From NCBI RefSeq assembly GCF_002234675.1, contig NC_019878.2:3970688-4034687 (forward strand): a stretch of DNA of 64,000 nucleotides, read 5' to 3'. Below are positions 47,625-58,279 of this stretch, in pieces; position 1 is the stretch's first letter, and each line of letters begins with the position of its first letter. This stretch comes from Oryzias latipes (Eukaryota; Chordata; Actinopteri; Beloniformes; Adrianichthyidae). The notes under the pieces were generated by a model that saw nothing but the letters and a program-made list of their open reading frames with translations, had not been told where the DNA came from and did not search any database. The translations under genes and the position numbers were made by a program.

Positions 47625-50600
47625 ATGAGGAAGGCCCAGCTGAGCATGAAAGGCCGCTTCCAACGGCCGGTACGGGTCCCCGCGGCAACACCGTCCTGAG
47701 GCCTCGTCTCTAGCCCTCACTGTCTGTGTCATTTCCTGTTTCCAGGTGCCGACCTCCAACCTTCACCTGGAGGATGAGGCAGATTACAGAGAGTTTGAGC
47801 CATTTGAAAGGGATGTGGGTTTCTTCCCCAGAGCGCCTGCAGGCGACGGTGAGACCCCTTTAGACGGGGGGAGGGGGCATTTCTGTCTCCTGGAGAAGTC
47901 TGAAGAAAATGACTAAAGTTTTTTTAAAGTTGTGGCCCCGCCCCCTAATCCCCCATGGTCTCCTCATAGCAGAACCTCACGGTTCAGTGAGGAAAAAAAT
48001 ACCTTAAAATGTAACCTGCTCTCTGTCGTGAACCTCCAGGAACTGTGAGGAGCTGCTTTCCTCTGCTGGTCCCTGTCGTCCATCTCATGTTCACCTGTTG
48101 ATTCTGTAGCATTTCCGTCTCATGGTACTACAGACATGACTGAACTGCAGCGGCTTGAACATCATAAAACTTGATTTGTATATAATAGAAGATAGTAAAA
48201 GCCTCAAGACTGTCTCAACATTAGTCCTTGCAGCGTAATACAGATTTCTGAAAAAGGACTTTCTGAACAAATTCTCTGTCTGTACACATTTGAAGGTTTT
48301 GCAGTTTTCATGGAGAAGGAGAATGTCTGAATTTTCCTTTTCCATCCAGATGGAAGCGCTCTGCAGGTGATGACCATTGATATGCAGAAGGACCAGAATG
48401 CTGGGAGCCACAACACCGTAGACTACATCAACACACCACTGCTGGTGGTCCGCCGCGGCCAAGAGTTCGCCATAAACATCACCTTCAACCGCCCACTGGC
48501 ACCAGAAGATGATGTGCAGATCGAGTTCCTGATCGGTACGTTCCCATGCTACCTTCAGTCATCCAGTTTTCATCCACAGAGACTCCCAGAGAAACCTGTT
48601 AGACGGTTTTATGCAGGTCCCAGCTGATGCCATTTTAGGACAGGATGCAAAGCAGGAAATGCACCGTTGTTTCTGAACTGATGTCTTCTCTGTTCTCATT
48701 CCAGGTTCTGACCCAACCCCCCAGAAGAGATCCCTGCAGATCGTGACTTTGGGTAACCGGGAGGGCGGCACCTGGAAGGGCCAGATCCTGGGGGTGCAGG
48801 GCGCTGTTACGACAGTTGGAATCACACCGGACACCCAATCTATCGTGGGTTTGTATCGCACCTATGTGGCCATCGCCACTGGCACCGGCATGCAGCGGAC
48901 CCAGAAGGATCCCAGCACCAACTTCTACCTGTTGTTCAACGCCTGGAGTCCAGGTGTGCCTCTGCCTCAGTGGTTGAAAAACATACTGCAGTCCACCATG
49001 CCTCCCTGTTTGACACATGGCATTGTGGGTTGAATTGGGAGATTAAATAATCACATGGTTCTCCAGTGAGGCATGTACTGTAGCTCAGTGCTCCCTAAAG
49101 GGATGGACCTCAAACATTCAGGCTCACCGTGATGTTTTATAGCTGCTTAAAAGTAAAAACATAATATCTTCTGTGCAATAAGATGAAGCAGTCATAAATA
49201 CGAAAGCAGAATTCAATTCAATTCAATTCAATTTTATTTGTATAGCCCAAAATCACAACAACAGTCGTCTCGATGGGCTTCGAAGTAAAACATGAATCTT
49301 GTTTAAAACTTTGTGGTTTGTTGGAGAACACATCAGATACAAATTTAACTATTTATTCTGTGAACTAAGGGAGGATGAAGGAAAGTGGTAAAAACTGGTT
49401 TCAATTGTTTGCAGATGACGATGCATACTATCCTGATGATGCCGGGCGCTGGGAGTACGTCCTCAACTCAAGCGGTCACATCTACCAGGGCGCGGTGGGG
49501 TCCGTTAGTGAGCGCTACTGGGTTTACGGACAGGTGACTCAAAAATACTTAAAAAACAAACAACAACAGTTGTGTGAAACGGGCTTTTGCTCATGCTTTA
49601 TATTCTGTCTCTCTGTAGTTTGACAAGGGTGTTTTAGACGCCTGCATTTACATCATGGACTCTTGTCAGATGCCTATCCACGACCGAGGGGACATCATCC
49701 AAGTTTCCAGAAAAGCATCTGCCATGGTGAGAGGACAAAGGGTTAAACAATGACCTGAGTGAATCCAGGCAGGAAATCCTGACAACTACTGCAAATGATA
49801 CAGAACTCCTCCATATTTAATGGTGGTTATCTAAGACAAATAATTCATTTGAGAATTGTAAAAAAAAAGTTTAGACACACCTGTGGTGGATTCAGATCCA
49901 TAGTTGGGTCATACCAAAAACTCTTAAAATGGGATCCCCTGCTGACAGCATTAAGAGGCTGAATTGGGGGGGCTGAACTACCAAATGGTCCCCATGCAAA
50001 GCTAAAATTGTAGCTCACCACTCCCCCAGGGGCGGAGTCAAATACCCAGGTGTTTGACAACTGCAGCGTGTTAAGAATACGCTGGGGTTGACTCAAAGTG
50101 AACACAAATTATGCAGGAAAGATGAATCATAAGTAGTTTTTGAGGTTGGCATTAACCGAATATTTTCACAATTCAGCTCAGCCCTGATAATTCTGCTGAG
50201 GTCAATTTATCCTGGGTTTTAATAATGTTCAACATAAATGACCTACAAATCATGAGTTGGAAATTTTCAGTGTAATTCACAACAATGAGTCTGAATTTGG
50301 GCGACTAGGGAAAGGATTCACTGTGAGAGGTCTGAAGTTTGAAGACATCATTAAAAATAAATGTCAAGCAAACAAACATGGAGCTTTCTTCTCCCACAGA
50401 TGAACTCCCAGGATGACAACGGTGTGTTGGTTGGGAACTGGAGTGAGGACTTTTCCATGGGAACGCCTCCAACTGCTTGGACTGGCAGCACCAAAATCCT
50501 TCAGGATTACTTTGGCCAGGGAACCCCAGTCTGCTTTGCCCAGTGTTGGGTGTATGCTGGAGTCCTGTGCTCATGTGAGAACACACACTGTGGGATCAAA

Positions 50601-53600
50601 CACATGACAGAAAGAGAAGAAACAGATTAAACTACTCTGTTTTCAAGAAGAAAAAATCTAGCATGCAGATATAAAGTTATGAGGAGTTGCAGCCAGGATG
50701 GGAGGTGTTTTCTTTCTTGAAAATCTTTTATTCGTCATGATCAGTTGTCACTTAAAGCAAACTCCCACCTAACCAGCACTGTCTGACAAATGTCATGAAA
50801 TGTGTTCATTACATTTCAGACCGCACATAGAACAAAACACAGGAAGCAGTGAAAATGAGCATTATTATAAAAATGAGCCTGATCACTTTGGAAAAACCAT
50901 GAAACTGCAGTCAAAGTGTGTGCTTGCATCTGTCCCTGCTCCTGCAGTCATGAGAAGCCTGGGCATTCCATGCAGGGTCATCACCAATTTCAACTCAGCC
51001 CACGACAACACAGGGAACCTGAAGACTGAGCTCATCTTTAAGCCAGACGGCACACCGGACAGACGCAACACCAGGGACTCCATCTGGTCAGTTGAAAAGA
51101 CTCTCAGGAATAAAAGTGTCATGTTTACTTAAGTTTGTATTTCACACACATGGCACTAACAGACAGAAACATCAGATCATTGCAGATCATTATGACATCA
51201 TTTTGACATGTACAGTGTATGTCATTTGAAAAAACGAAGTGTTGGGTAGAAGGTGTGTACTGACTTGCCTCTCTGCAGGAACTACCACTGCTGGTGTGAA
51301 GCCTTCATGAAGCGCTCTGATCTTCCACCAAAGTACGCCGGATGGCAGGTGGTGGACGCCACACCACAGGAGACCAGCGACGGTAGAGATCTGGTTTGCT
51401 GTCAATGCCACTTTCACAACAGCAAACAGGGGTTCCAAGTGTTCTCTAGAGTGTTTTAATGCATGTACCCTGTCTTAGCCTGTGGGGGGAAAAAACCCAG
51501 GTACAAGGAACAGAAATCCGATTGAACCAACAGTGGAGAATAACTAGTCAGCAGATGGTAGTTGTATGTCCAGGTGAATGATTGTAGTATGGTATAAGTG
51601 AAGGATTGCAGTATGGTACAGGTGAATGATTGTACTATGGTACAGGTGGATGATTGTTGTATGGTACAGGTGAATGATTGTACTATGGTACAGGTGGACG
51701 ATAGTTGTATGGTACAGGTGAATGATTGTACTATGGCACAGGTGGATGATTGTTGTATGGTACAGGTAAATGATAGTTGTATGGTACAGGTGAATGATTG
51801 TACTATGGTACAGGTGGATGATTGTTGTATGGTACAGGTGAATGATTGTAATATGGTACAGGTGAATGATTGTACTATGGTACAGGTGGATGATTGTTGT
51901 ATGGTACAGGTGAATGATTGTACTATGGTACAGGTGGATGATTGTTGTATGGTACAGGTGAATGATTGTAGTATGGTACAGGTGAATGATTGTACTATGG
52001 TACAGGTGGATGATTGTTGTATGGTACAGGTGAATGATTGTACTATGGTACAGGTGGATGATAGTTGTATGGTACAGGTGAATGATTGTACTATGGCACA
52101 GGTGGATGATTGTTGTATGGTACAGGTAAATGATAGTTGTATGGTACAGGTGAATGATTGTACTATGGCACAGGTGGATGATTTTTGTATGGTACAGGTA
52201 AATGATTGTAGTATGGTACAGGTGAATGATTGTACTATGGTACAGGTGGATGATTGTTGTATGGTACAGGTGAATGATTGTACTATGGTACAGGTGGATG
52301 ATTGTTGTATGGTACAGGTGAATGATTGTAATATGGTACAGGTGAATGATTGTACTATGGTACAGGTGGATGATTGTTGTATGGTACAGGTGAATGATTG
52401 TACTATGGTACAGGTGGATGATTGTTGTATGGTACAGGTGAATAATTTTAGTATGGTACAGGTGGATGATTGTTGTATGGTACAGGTGAATGATTGCAGC
52501 ATGGTACAGGTGAAGGATTGTACTATGGTACAGGTGGATGATTGTTGTATGGTACAGGTGAATGATTGTAGTATGGTACAGGTGAATGATTGTACCATGG
52601 TACAGGTGGATGATTGTTGTATGGTACAGGTGAATGATTGTAGTATGGTACAGGTGAATGATTGTACTATGGTACAGGTGGATGATTGGTACAGGTGAAT
52701 AATTTTAGTATGGTACAGGTGAATGATTGCAGCATGGTACAGGTGAAGGATTGTACTATGGTACAGGTGGATGATTGTTGTATGGTACAGGTGAATGATT
52801 GTAGTATGGTACAGGTGAATGATTGTACCATGGTACAGGTGGATGATTGTAGTATGGTACAGGTGGATGATAGTTGTATGGTACAGGTGAATAATTGTAG
52901 TAATTGTCTAACAATTCTTTCTGCAAAGGATATTTTCGATGTGGTCCTGCTCCTGTCATCGCACTCAAGGATGGTGATTTGAACCACCAGTTTGACTGCA
53001 GGTTTGCATTTGCTGAGGTAATAAATCCAAACATCCTGTCTCAATTTGAATAAGCAATTTTTCTTAAAAAAATCACATTTTTCCTAAATACCAAATGTCA
53101 GAATGTTCATAAATTTGAAATTAAAGAAGCAGAACCGTATTTTTCTTTTACTTGGTTTTTTTTTAGGTGAACAGTGACATTGTGTATATAAAGATGGATC
53201 GCTATGGCAACATGAACGTCTTTAACACAGACACAACGTCGGTTGGATCGTTAATCCTTACTAAAGCTGTGGGCACTAATGGGAGTGAGGATATCACACA
53301 GAATTACAAGTACCCCGAAGGTAAACCAGATGGAGTTAGTGGAGAAAAAAGGCTTCTCTGGAAGGTTGGTACATAAAACCTGTTTGTGTGGCTAATTGCA
53401 GGAAGTCGTGAGAATAGCAATACCATGAGTCAGGCGGAGCAATTTGGCCTGGAGAGGGACAACTCTGAAATGCCGGAAACAAAGCTGTCAGCCACAATCA
53501 CTGTTGACCCGGTAAGAGGTGTTCTCGCATGCTTTTTCTGAAGAACTAAAAGTGGTCCTCAGCATCTTCTACCCAGCTGGTATTTTCCCGCTTTACTCCC

Positions 53601-56600
53601 TATTTACTGGTTGAAATAGTTACATTCAGGTTTTGGTTGACTAAACACACATGGAAGTTGTAAGTGATCAGATAGGAGCAACCAGCAGGTCTGGGGCAGC
53701 TTGAAGAAGAGCATGATGGCACGACCTGTAGCTTGGTTGCCTTGATGTAACAAGCTGTCACAGGAAATAGAAAAAATGGGAATGTGCACACAAACACACA
53801 CGACAGGCAAACTCTGTTTCTTAATTTAGGAGTTAAAAGAAAGGCTCACTAGTGTTTCTCTGAACATACTCAATTTCTGCCATGTCTCTGCAAGAGATGT
53901 TAGCAATACTAATGTCCTGTTGAAGATTTAACAACAAAGTTTATTTCAGTTGTTTATTTTAAAAAATGTGTCACATTGGGGCTAACAGAGGTTTCAGAGT
54001 AAAAGTCTGTCCCTGCCTTCGTCCTCTCAGTGCAATCTGGGTGATACTGTGAAGCTGACAGTGACCTTCAAAAATCAGAACCAGGTGGACAAAACGATCA
54101 AAGCTCACCTGGAAGTGTCTGCTGTTTTCTACACTGGAGTCGTGCTGGATGAATTCAAAGTGGAGGATTTCAACATTTACACAGCAGCTTTTCAGAGTAA
54201 GCTAACAAAACAATTCCAATGGTGGATTTTGAAAGAGACTTTAACGCAGTTAACATGAATGTGTTTGGCTCTAGGCAACTCGGCTGTGTTTGAAATCTTG
54301 CCTCAGGAGTACATGCCTCATCTGGGCTCTAAAATGTCTTTGCACTTTATCGTCACCGGAAAAACTGAAGACGAGAACGTGTCTGATGTCAAAGTGATCT
54401 TTCTGAAGCCCCCTCCTCTCATTGTGCAGGTAAAACCAATCTTAGTCTTTCCTTTGACACAATGAGCATCTAACCTCAATGCATGTCTAGACAGGAGCCT
54501 GATCCAAGTCACCAGTCAACACATTAACCTAAGTTAACATCCAGTCCACAGCTTATTTCCCCTCAGTCTACAGTCCCTATAGTTTGGTGTTGGGACCCAC
54601 CTTGTGGGCTCCAAAATCAAAACATGTCTTAATATTTTTCTTTTTTTCTATTTTTTAACTTGTTCTGTCCAACAACTGAGCAAGCAGATGAGCACTGAAG
54701 GTCTTTTGTGTTGGACAGGTTTAACTATTACAAAAAGGGGTTATGAATCTTCGGATAGCCAGGGTGTAAATTTGTTTAAACCCCTCTCTGTTTTTTTGTT
54801 ATTTTTTATTTATTTAGTACATTTTGTGTTTTAAGTATATATATATATATATACATACATATTATTTTTATTGCAGGGGAGGGAGGGGGAAAAGTGTGTG
54901 TGTGTGTGTGGGGGGGGGGGGGGGGTAGAAGAAAAACTTTGTCAAACTGTTTGTCACTGGCATTGACTGTAAATAAGAAATGGACTGAGCAGGTGTTACA
55001 TCATCCAAAGAAGAATTGGCTAAATTCAGCCGTTTTTCTTGGATGTAGGCACAGCCATTTGGAGCCAGATGCCAGTTATTGGTCCAAGTCAGTCTGAGTC
55101 ATGTTTCTTTGACAACCGCTGTTGCCAATTATGACTAAGCTTGTTGGAAGTCCACACCCCTTCAACTGAAAGTGGGCACAGGAGAACCTGTCAATCAAAC
55201 GTTTGAGGTAGGGGCCAGTGGACCCTACCTGCTGTTACTGAGGCATCTGATTAATTAGTTGAGTGATAGTTTATTTCTGTATATAAGACAATGGGGTTTT
55301 GGCTTTTGGGAGGCAGCGGGTACATCCTGTTTGGAATGTCAGGGGGGGGGTTACTTAGTCCAGTTCTCTATTTACTGTCAATGCTGAGTGGTCTTGTTTG
55401 AAATTCCCAGTCATCCACCACTGCTGTCAAAATGTTATCTGTGACTCACTTTGGATAATGCAAATCTTCTAATGTCAAGACTGTTATAAGGACATTTTTA
55501 AAGTACCGTTGCTCATCATAATGCTAATTCATTATTCCTAACATGCTAACATTAATGTAGAGAAAGTATCTGTCAAGAACTGATGGCATAATCTAGGAGA
55601 GCAGGCTTGGTGATAGAAACATAAACCACGTAATAAATAAACTAAAACATGACAAAACCATGGGAGCAACTAAGGTGAGACAGAACAGAGCAGAACAGAT
55701 GACCTGACGAGGTAGAATTGAAAACCTACAAACATGCAGACTGAGGGTAAGTCACTCAAATGAAGACAGCTGTGAATCATGACAAACCTGAAACTGGTGC
55801 GACTGAGAGACAAACAGAACATGATCAAAAACCAAACCAAAGCATAGAATCCTTAAGGTTTCATGCCAACTGTAATTTAGTTTATTGGGATTTGAATCAT
55901 AAACTCCTTGCTGTGAGGTACTAAGCCCACAGTGCCAGTTAAAAGATGAGAAATGACAGAAGACATTTCCTTGGATTATTAAAGTTCAATTTAGCTGTAA
56001 AATGATTGTTTTCTCTGGCTTTAGCTGAGCGGCCATCCTCAGGTCAACCAGCAAATGTTTGTGACCGTGTACTTCAAGAACCCCCTCAACATGTCTCTGT
56101 ACAACGCCAGGCTGGTTATGGAGGGCGCGGCGCTCCTGGACCACAGGGAGTTTAAGTACAGGTAAACCCGGCATTCACACTTTCCGCTCACGATGAAGAG
56201 ATATTTCTTCAATCAAACCTTTAGCATGTTTGAGCTACTCAAACTATTTCAGGTGTAGAAACATTCCAATCTTCCAGAAGATTCTCACTTCCATGGTTTT
56301 TCTAACTTTTATGCATTTTTTTGTTAACAGTCAAATCATGCTGATTGAGAATGAATGGGAAACCTTTAATCCCTTAAAAAAGTTAAAAGCTAGAAGTTAA
56401 AGACTTAAGGAAACTTTCAGTTAGAAATATCATTCAAACTTATAACAATTTTCTTTCATTCTATCTGGTTCTCAGTTTCTGCTAAATCCTTCATGCTTGT
56501 GTGTAATCACATAATCACAGCTTCTTAGAGCTGATCACATCCTCCTGGCAGTTTTTCAGATAACATCTATTATCTCGTTATCACAAGAAAATAAGCTTTT

Positions 56601-57354
56601 TCTTGTGATAACGAGATAGATGTCAGTATGACAAGAAAACATTGAAGAACATTGCTGCATCCCTCTGCCGCACTGAAAGCCAACATGCAATCACTTTTAG
56701 GTCCTTTTATTTTGTGCTTACTGTAGGCCGAATCCAACTGTACGGCGTATACAACTGTAGGCTAAATCCAACTGTAGGCAAAGTCCAACTGTGGGCCATA
56801 TCCAACTGTGGGCCGTATACTGTATCAGGACAGTTTGACCTCTGTTTTTCAGCGTCATCGGTCCAAACATGGAGATCTCCCAGAAGGTGGCCTTCAGACC
56901 CCAGAAGCCCGGCTGGAGGAGCATCGTGGCTGTACTTGACTGCCAGAACCTGACGGAGGTAACACTATCTTTAGGCAGCTGTGGTCGTGGGGTCATTTTA
57001 CATCCATGGTGTTATGCTTTAAAACATCTATCCAAAAATGCTGGTGCTAGGATTTGCTGCGCAGTGTGCCCGTCAACGTACAGGTTCAGATCTTTAATAT
57101 TTTGTCTAATCCTGAAATGACTCTAAAATCGTTTTTTTCATCTAAGTTGTAGCAGTAGAAGGGGGATGGGTTTAAGGCCAACCCCCCAAAAAGGGCAGCA
57201 TGTCTATCGTACTACGGGAACACATTCCTTCTAAAAAAGCTGTGCTTTAATTTCCCAGCCAGACTTGAACTCCCATGTCTGAGCTGAAGGTTTATTCATT
57301 TAAGTCTTCTTCTTGTAGGTCACAGGAAAAGTGGACGTCCAGATCATGCCATGA
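47625..57354 (+). CDS. f13a1: transglutaminase, coagulation factor XIII A-chain type (f13a1-like)
   Basis: Ca-dependent protein-glutamine gamma-glutamyltransferase that forms Gln-Lys isopeptide cross-links. CDS exons: 47625-47669, 47746-47848, 48350-48535, 48705-48953, 49415-49533, 49619-49726, 50400-50574, 50948-51086, 51279-51382, 52929-53017, 53167-53320, 53402-53511, 54031-54196, 54275-54429, 56025-56161, 56853-56958, 57319-57354. They total 2181 nt, 726 residues (human F13A1 732), in phase with GT..AG introns. Layout: acidic leader 1-48, beta-sandwich ~50-194, catalytic core ~195-527, barrel 1 ~528-634, barrel 2 ~635-726. The triad is Cys319 (AQCWVYAG), His378 (WNYHCW) and Asp401 (VVDATPQET), each five residues after the human positions. 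There is no signal peptide, as in F13A. The ATG (CACCATGA) follows an acceptor at 47585. Several motifs ([22 protein letters not shown]) resemble TGM1; the nrn1 neighbour and length favour F13A1. Confidence 0.9.
47746..47848 (+). CDS. f13a1: f13a1-like coding exon 2: acidic leader with Pro-Arg site
   Basis: This exon encodes residues 16-49, rich in Asp and Glu, ending [10 protein letters not shown]. In human F13A the activation peptide ends VVPR37|G38 and is cut by thrombin. Here Pro43-Arg44|Ala45 falls in the equivalent place, just before the beta-sandwich. Cleavage is inferred, not shown. Confidence 0.75.
49211..49285. mobile_element. fish LINE-type 3' tail fragment
   Basis: (ATTCA)n followed by ATTTTATTTGTATAGCCC and AAATCACAACAACAG, a common fish retroelement end, in f13a1 intron 4. 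Confidence 0.55.
50400..50574 (+). CDS. f13a1: f13a1-like coding exon 7: catalytic Cys exon
   Basis: The exon encodes residues 271-328 with the nucleophile Cys319 in [10 protein letters not shown]. Most family members have GQCW; Ala replaces Gly here. The acceptor is TTCTCCCACAG and the donor GTGAGA. The split codon T|TC gives Phe at the start of exon 8. Confidence 0.92.
51557..52905. repeat. 24-bp minisatellite filling f13a1 intron 9
   Basis: About 54 copies of a 24-bp unit (ATGGTACAGGTGAATGATTG+TACT, with variants GTGGAT and TTGT). A block recurs at an offset of 360 bp (51696 and 52056), showing higher-order duplication. Every unit contains CAGGTG. The unit is a multiple of three with no stop in some frames, so long artefactual frames exist on both strands. 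It occupies roughly 85% of the 1546-nt intron. Confidence 0.97.
54630..54960 (-). mobile_element. L1-like LINE 3' end, copy 3
   Basis: In f13a1 intron 14. The minus strand shows the same terminal hairpin (54665-54718) and an A-rich tail (54630-54660). Further up are a (TA)n tract and a G run. 5' limit uncertain. Confidence 0.6.
56571..56618. repeat. perfect 21-bp hairpin in f13a1 intron 15
   Basis: ATCTCGTTATCACAAGAAAA (56572-56591) and its exact complement at 56598-56617 flank a 6-nt loop; one further pair forms outside. May be a palindromic MITE remnant. Confidence 0.9.
56726..56822. repeat. short tandem repeat in f13a1 intron 15
   Basis: Five to six imperfect units of about 18 bp, of the form TAGGC..ATCCAACTG. 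Confidence 0.8.
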
Positions 57355-57944
57355 GCCTCAGATCTTCATCTGCTGCTTCTAGACCATGGAGGAGCTCCTT
57401 CACCTCCTCGTGTGATCTTAATGCTTGGAAATGAGCTAAAGACAAATCTGAACTATTGATTGTTTCTTCACAGATCTGGCAGCGCTTTAACTCTTCGACC
57501 AAATCCCTTGGATTAAACTGGATTTAAAGTGTTATGATGTCGTTAGAAGCAGAGTAACTAACGTACCATCTGACCACAGAAGCAGATTGTTATCAGGAAA
57601 ACTGAAATGTCTTCAAACATCAATTAAAAATGTTAACCTTCTCACTCACCTTTAGCCCTAAACGCTGATAGAATTTGGAATTTCTGATCTAAATTATCCA
57701 TGTTAAAAATTTTTATATAAAATATTGTAATAGAAACGTATTGGAATGGATGAAACAGTGCATCCCATGAATATTCTACCACCTTGAAATAGCAGCCTAC
57801 ATTTCACATAATTATTCATTCATAATTTCATCTTCTGCCGTTTTATCCCTTTCAGGGGCAAAACCTTGTCAAAGTCATGCATTCTCAAACATTCAGGGAT
57901 TCCCTCAAAAGACTCCAGTCTGTGTGGAAACATCATCAAGAAAC

Positions 57945-58022
57945 AATAAAATGATCCAACTGTGAACGTGATTTTTCTCTAAACCTTTTCTGCTGTTTTC
58001 ACTTCGGTTTACTAACAATAAA
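57945..58022 (+). terminator. candidate f13a1 poly(A) signals
   Basis: AATAAA hexamers lie at 57945-57950 and 58017-58022, about 590 and 660 nt after the f13a1 stop codon. The degenerate tandem array begins some 260 nt later, so the 3' untranslated region most likely ends here. Confidence 0.55.
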
Positions 58023-58279
58023 GCAAATTCAAAGACAAATGTTTTCTCTTATCTTTTTTTAAATTATCACTATTTCCCTGTTTAAATGCTATAAATGGAT
58101 GTTTAACCTTTGTTTGTAGATAGAATTCATAATTATTTATTAAAATAAGCATTACCATCAGCATAGTTATAAAGTTTGAAAGATGACTTTAAATCTTTTT
58201 GTTAAAATACGTTTTTACAAAAAAGGCTGCAAAAAAGAAAAGATTAAATCAGAAAATACATAAAATTGTGCCCGAAGAG

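Larger units (their letters stand above)
46763..57354 (+). other. f13a1: f13a1-like intron/exon span
   Basis: From the putative first donor to the stop codon. Coding introns that hold notable sequence: intron 4 has a LINE tail at 49211-49285, intron 9 has the 24-bp minisatellite, intron 14 has an L1-like 3' end at 54630-54960, and intron 15 has a perfect hairpin and a short tandem repeat. The leader intron (46763-47585) contains a MITE. All coding introns follow GT..AG. Confidence 0.75.

Noticed and set aside
51456..52698. Reading frames of 366 and 380 codons on opposite strands (MVQVNDC / SFTCTIQQS repeats)
   Set aside because: They are translations of a 24-bp minisatellite whose length is a multiple of three and has no stop in those frames. 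The array is inside an intron, and read-through from exon 9 stops before it.
51557..52905. CRISPR-like regular repeats
   Set aside because: Units are contiguous with no unique spacers and the genome is eukaryotic.
47625..57354. Naming the transglutaminase tgm1
   Set aside because: Motifs lean that way, but the adjacent nrn1, the length of 726 and the lack of a TGM1-type Cys cluster favour F13A1. A phylogeny is needed to settle it.
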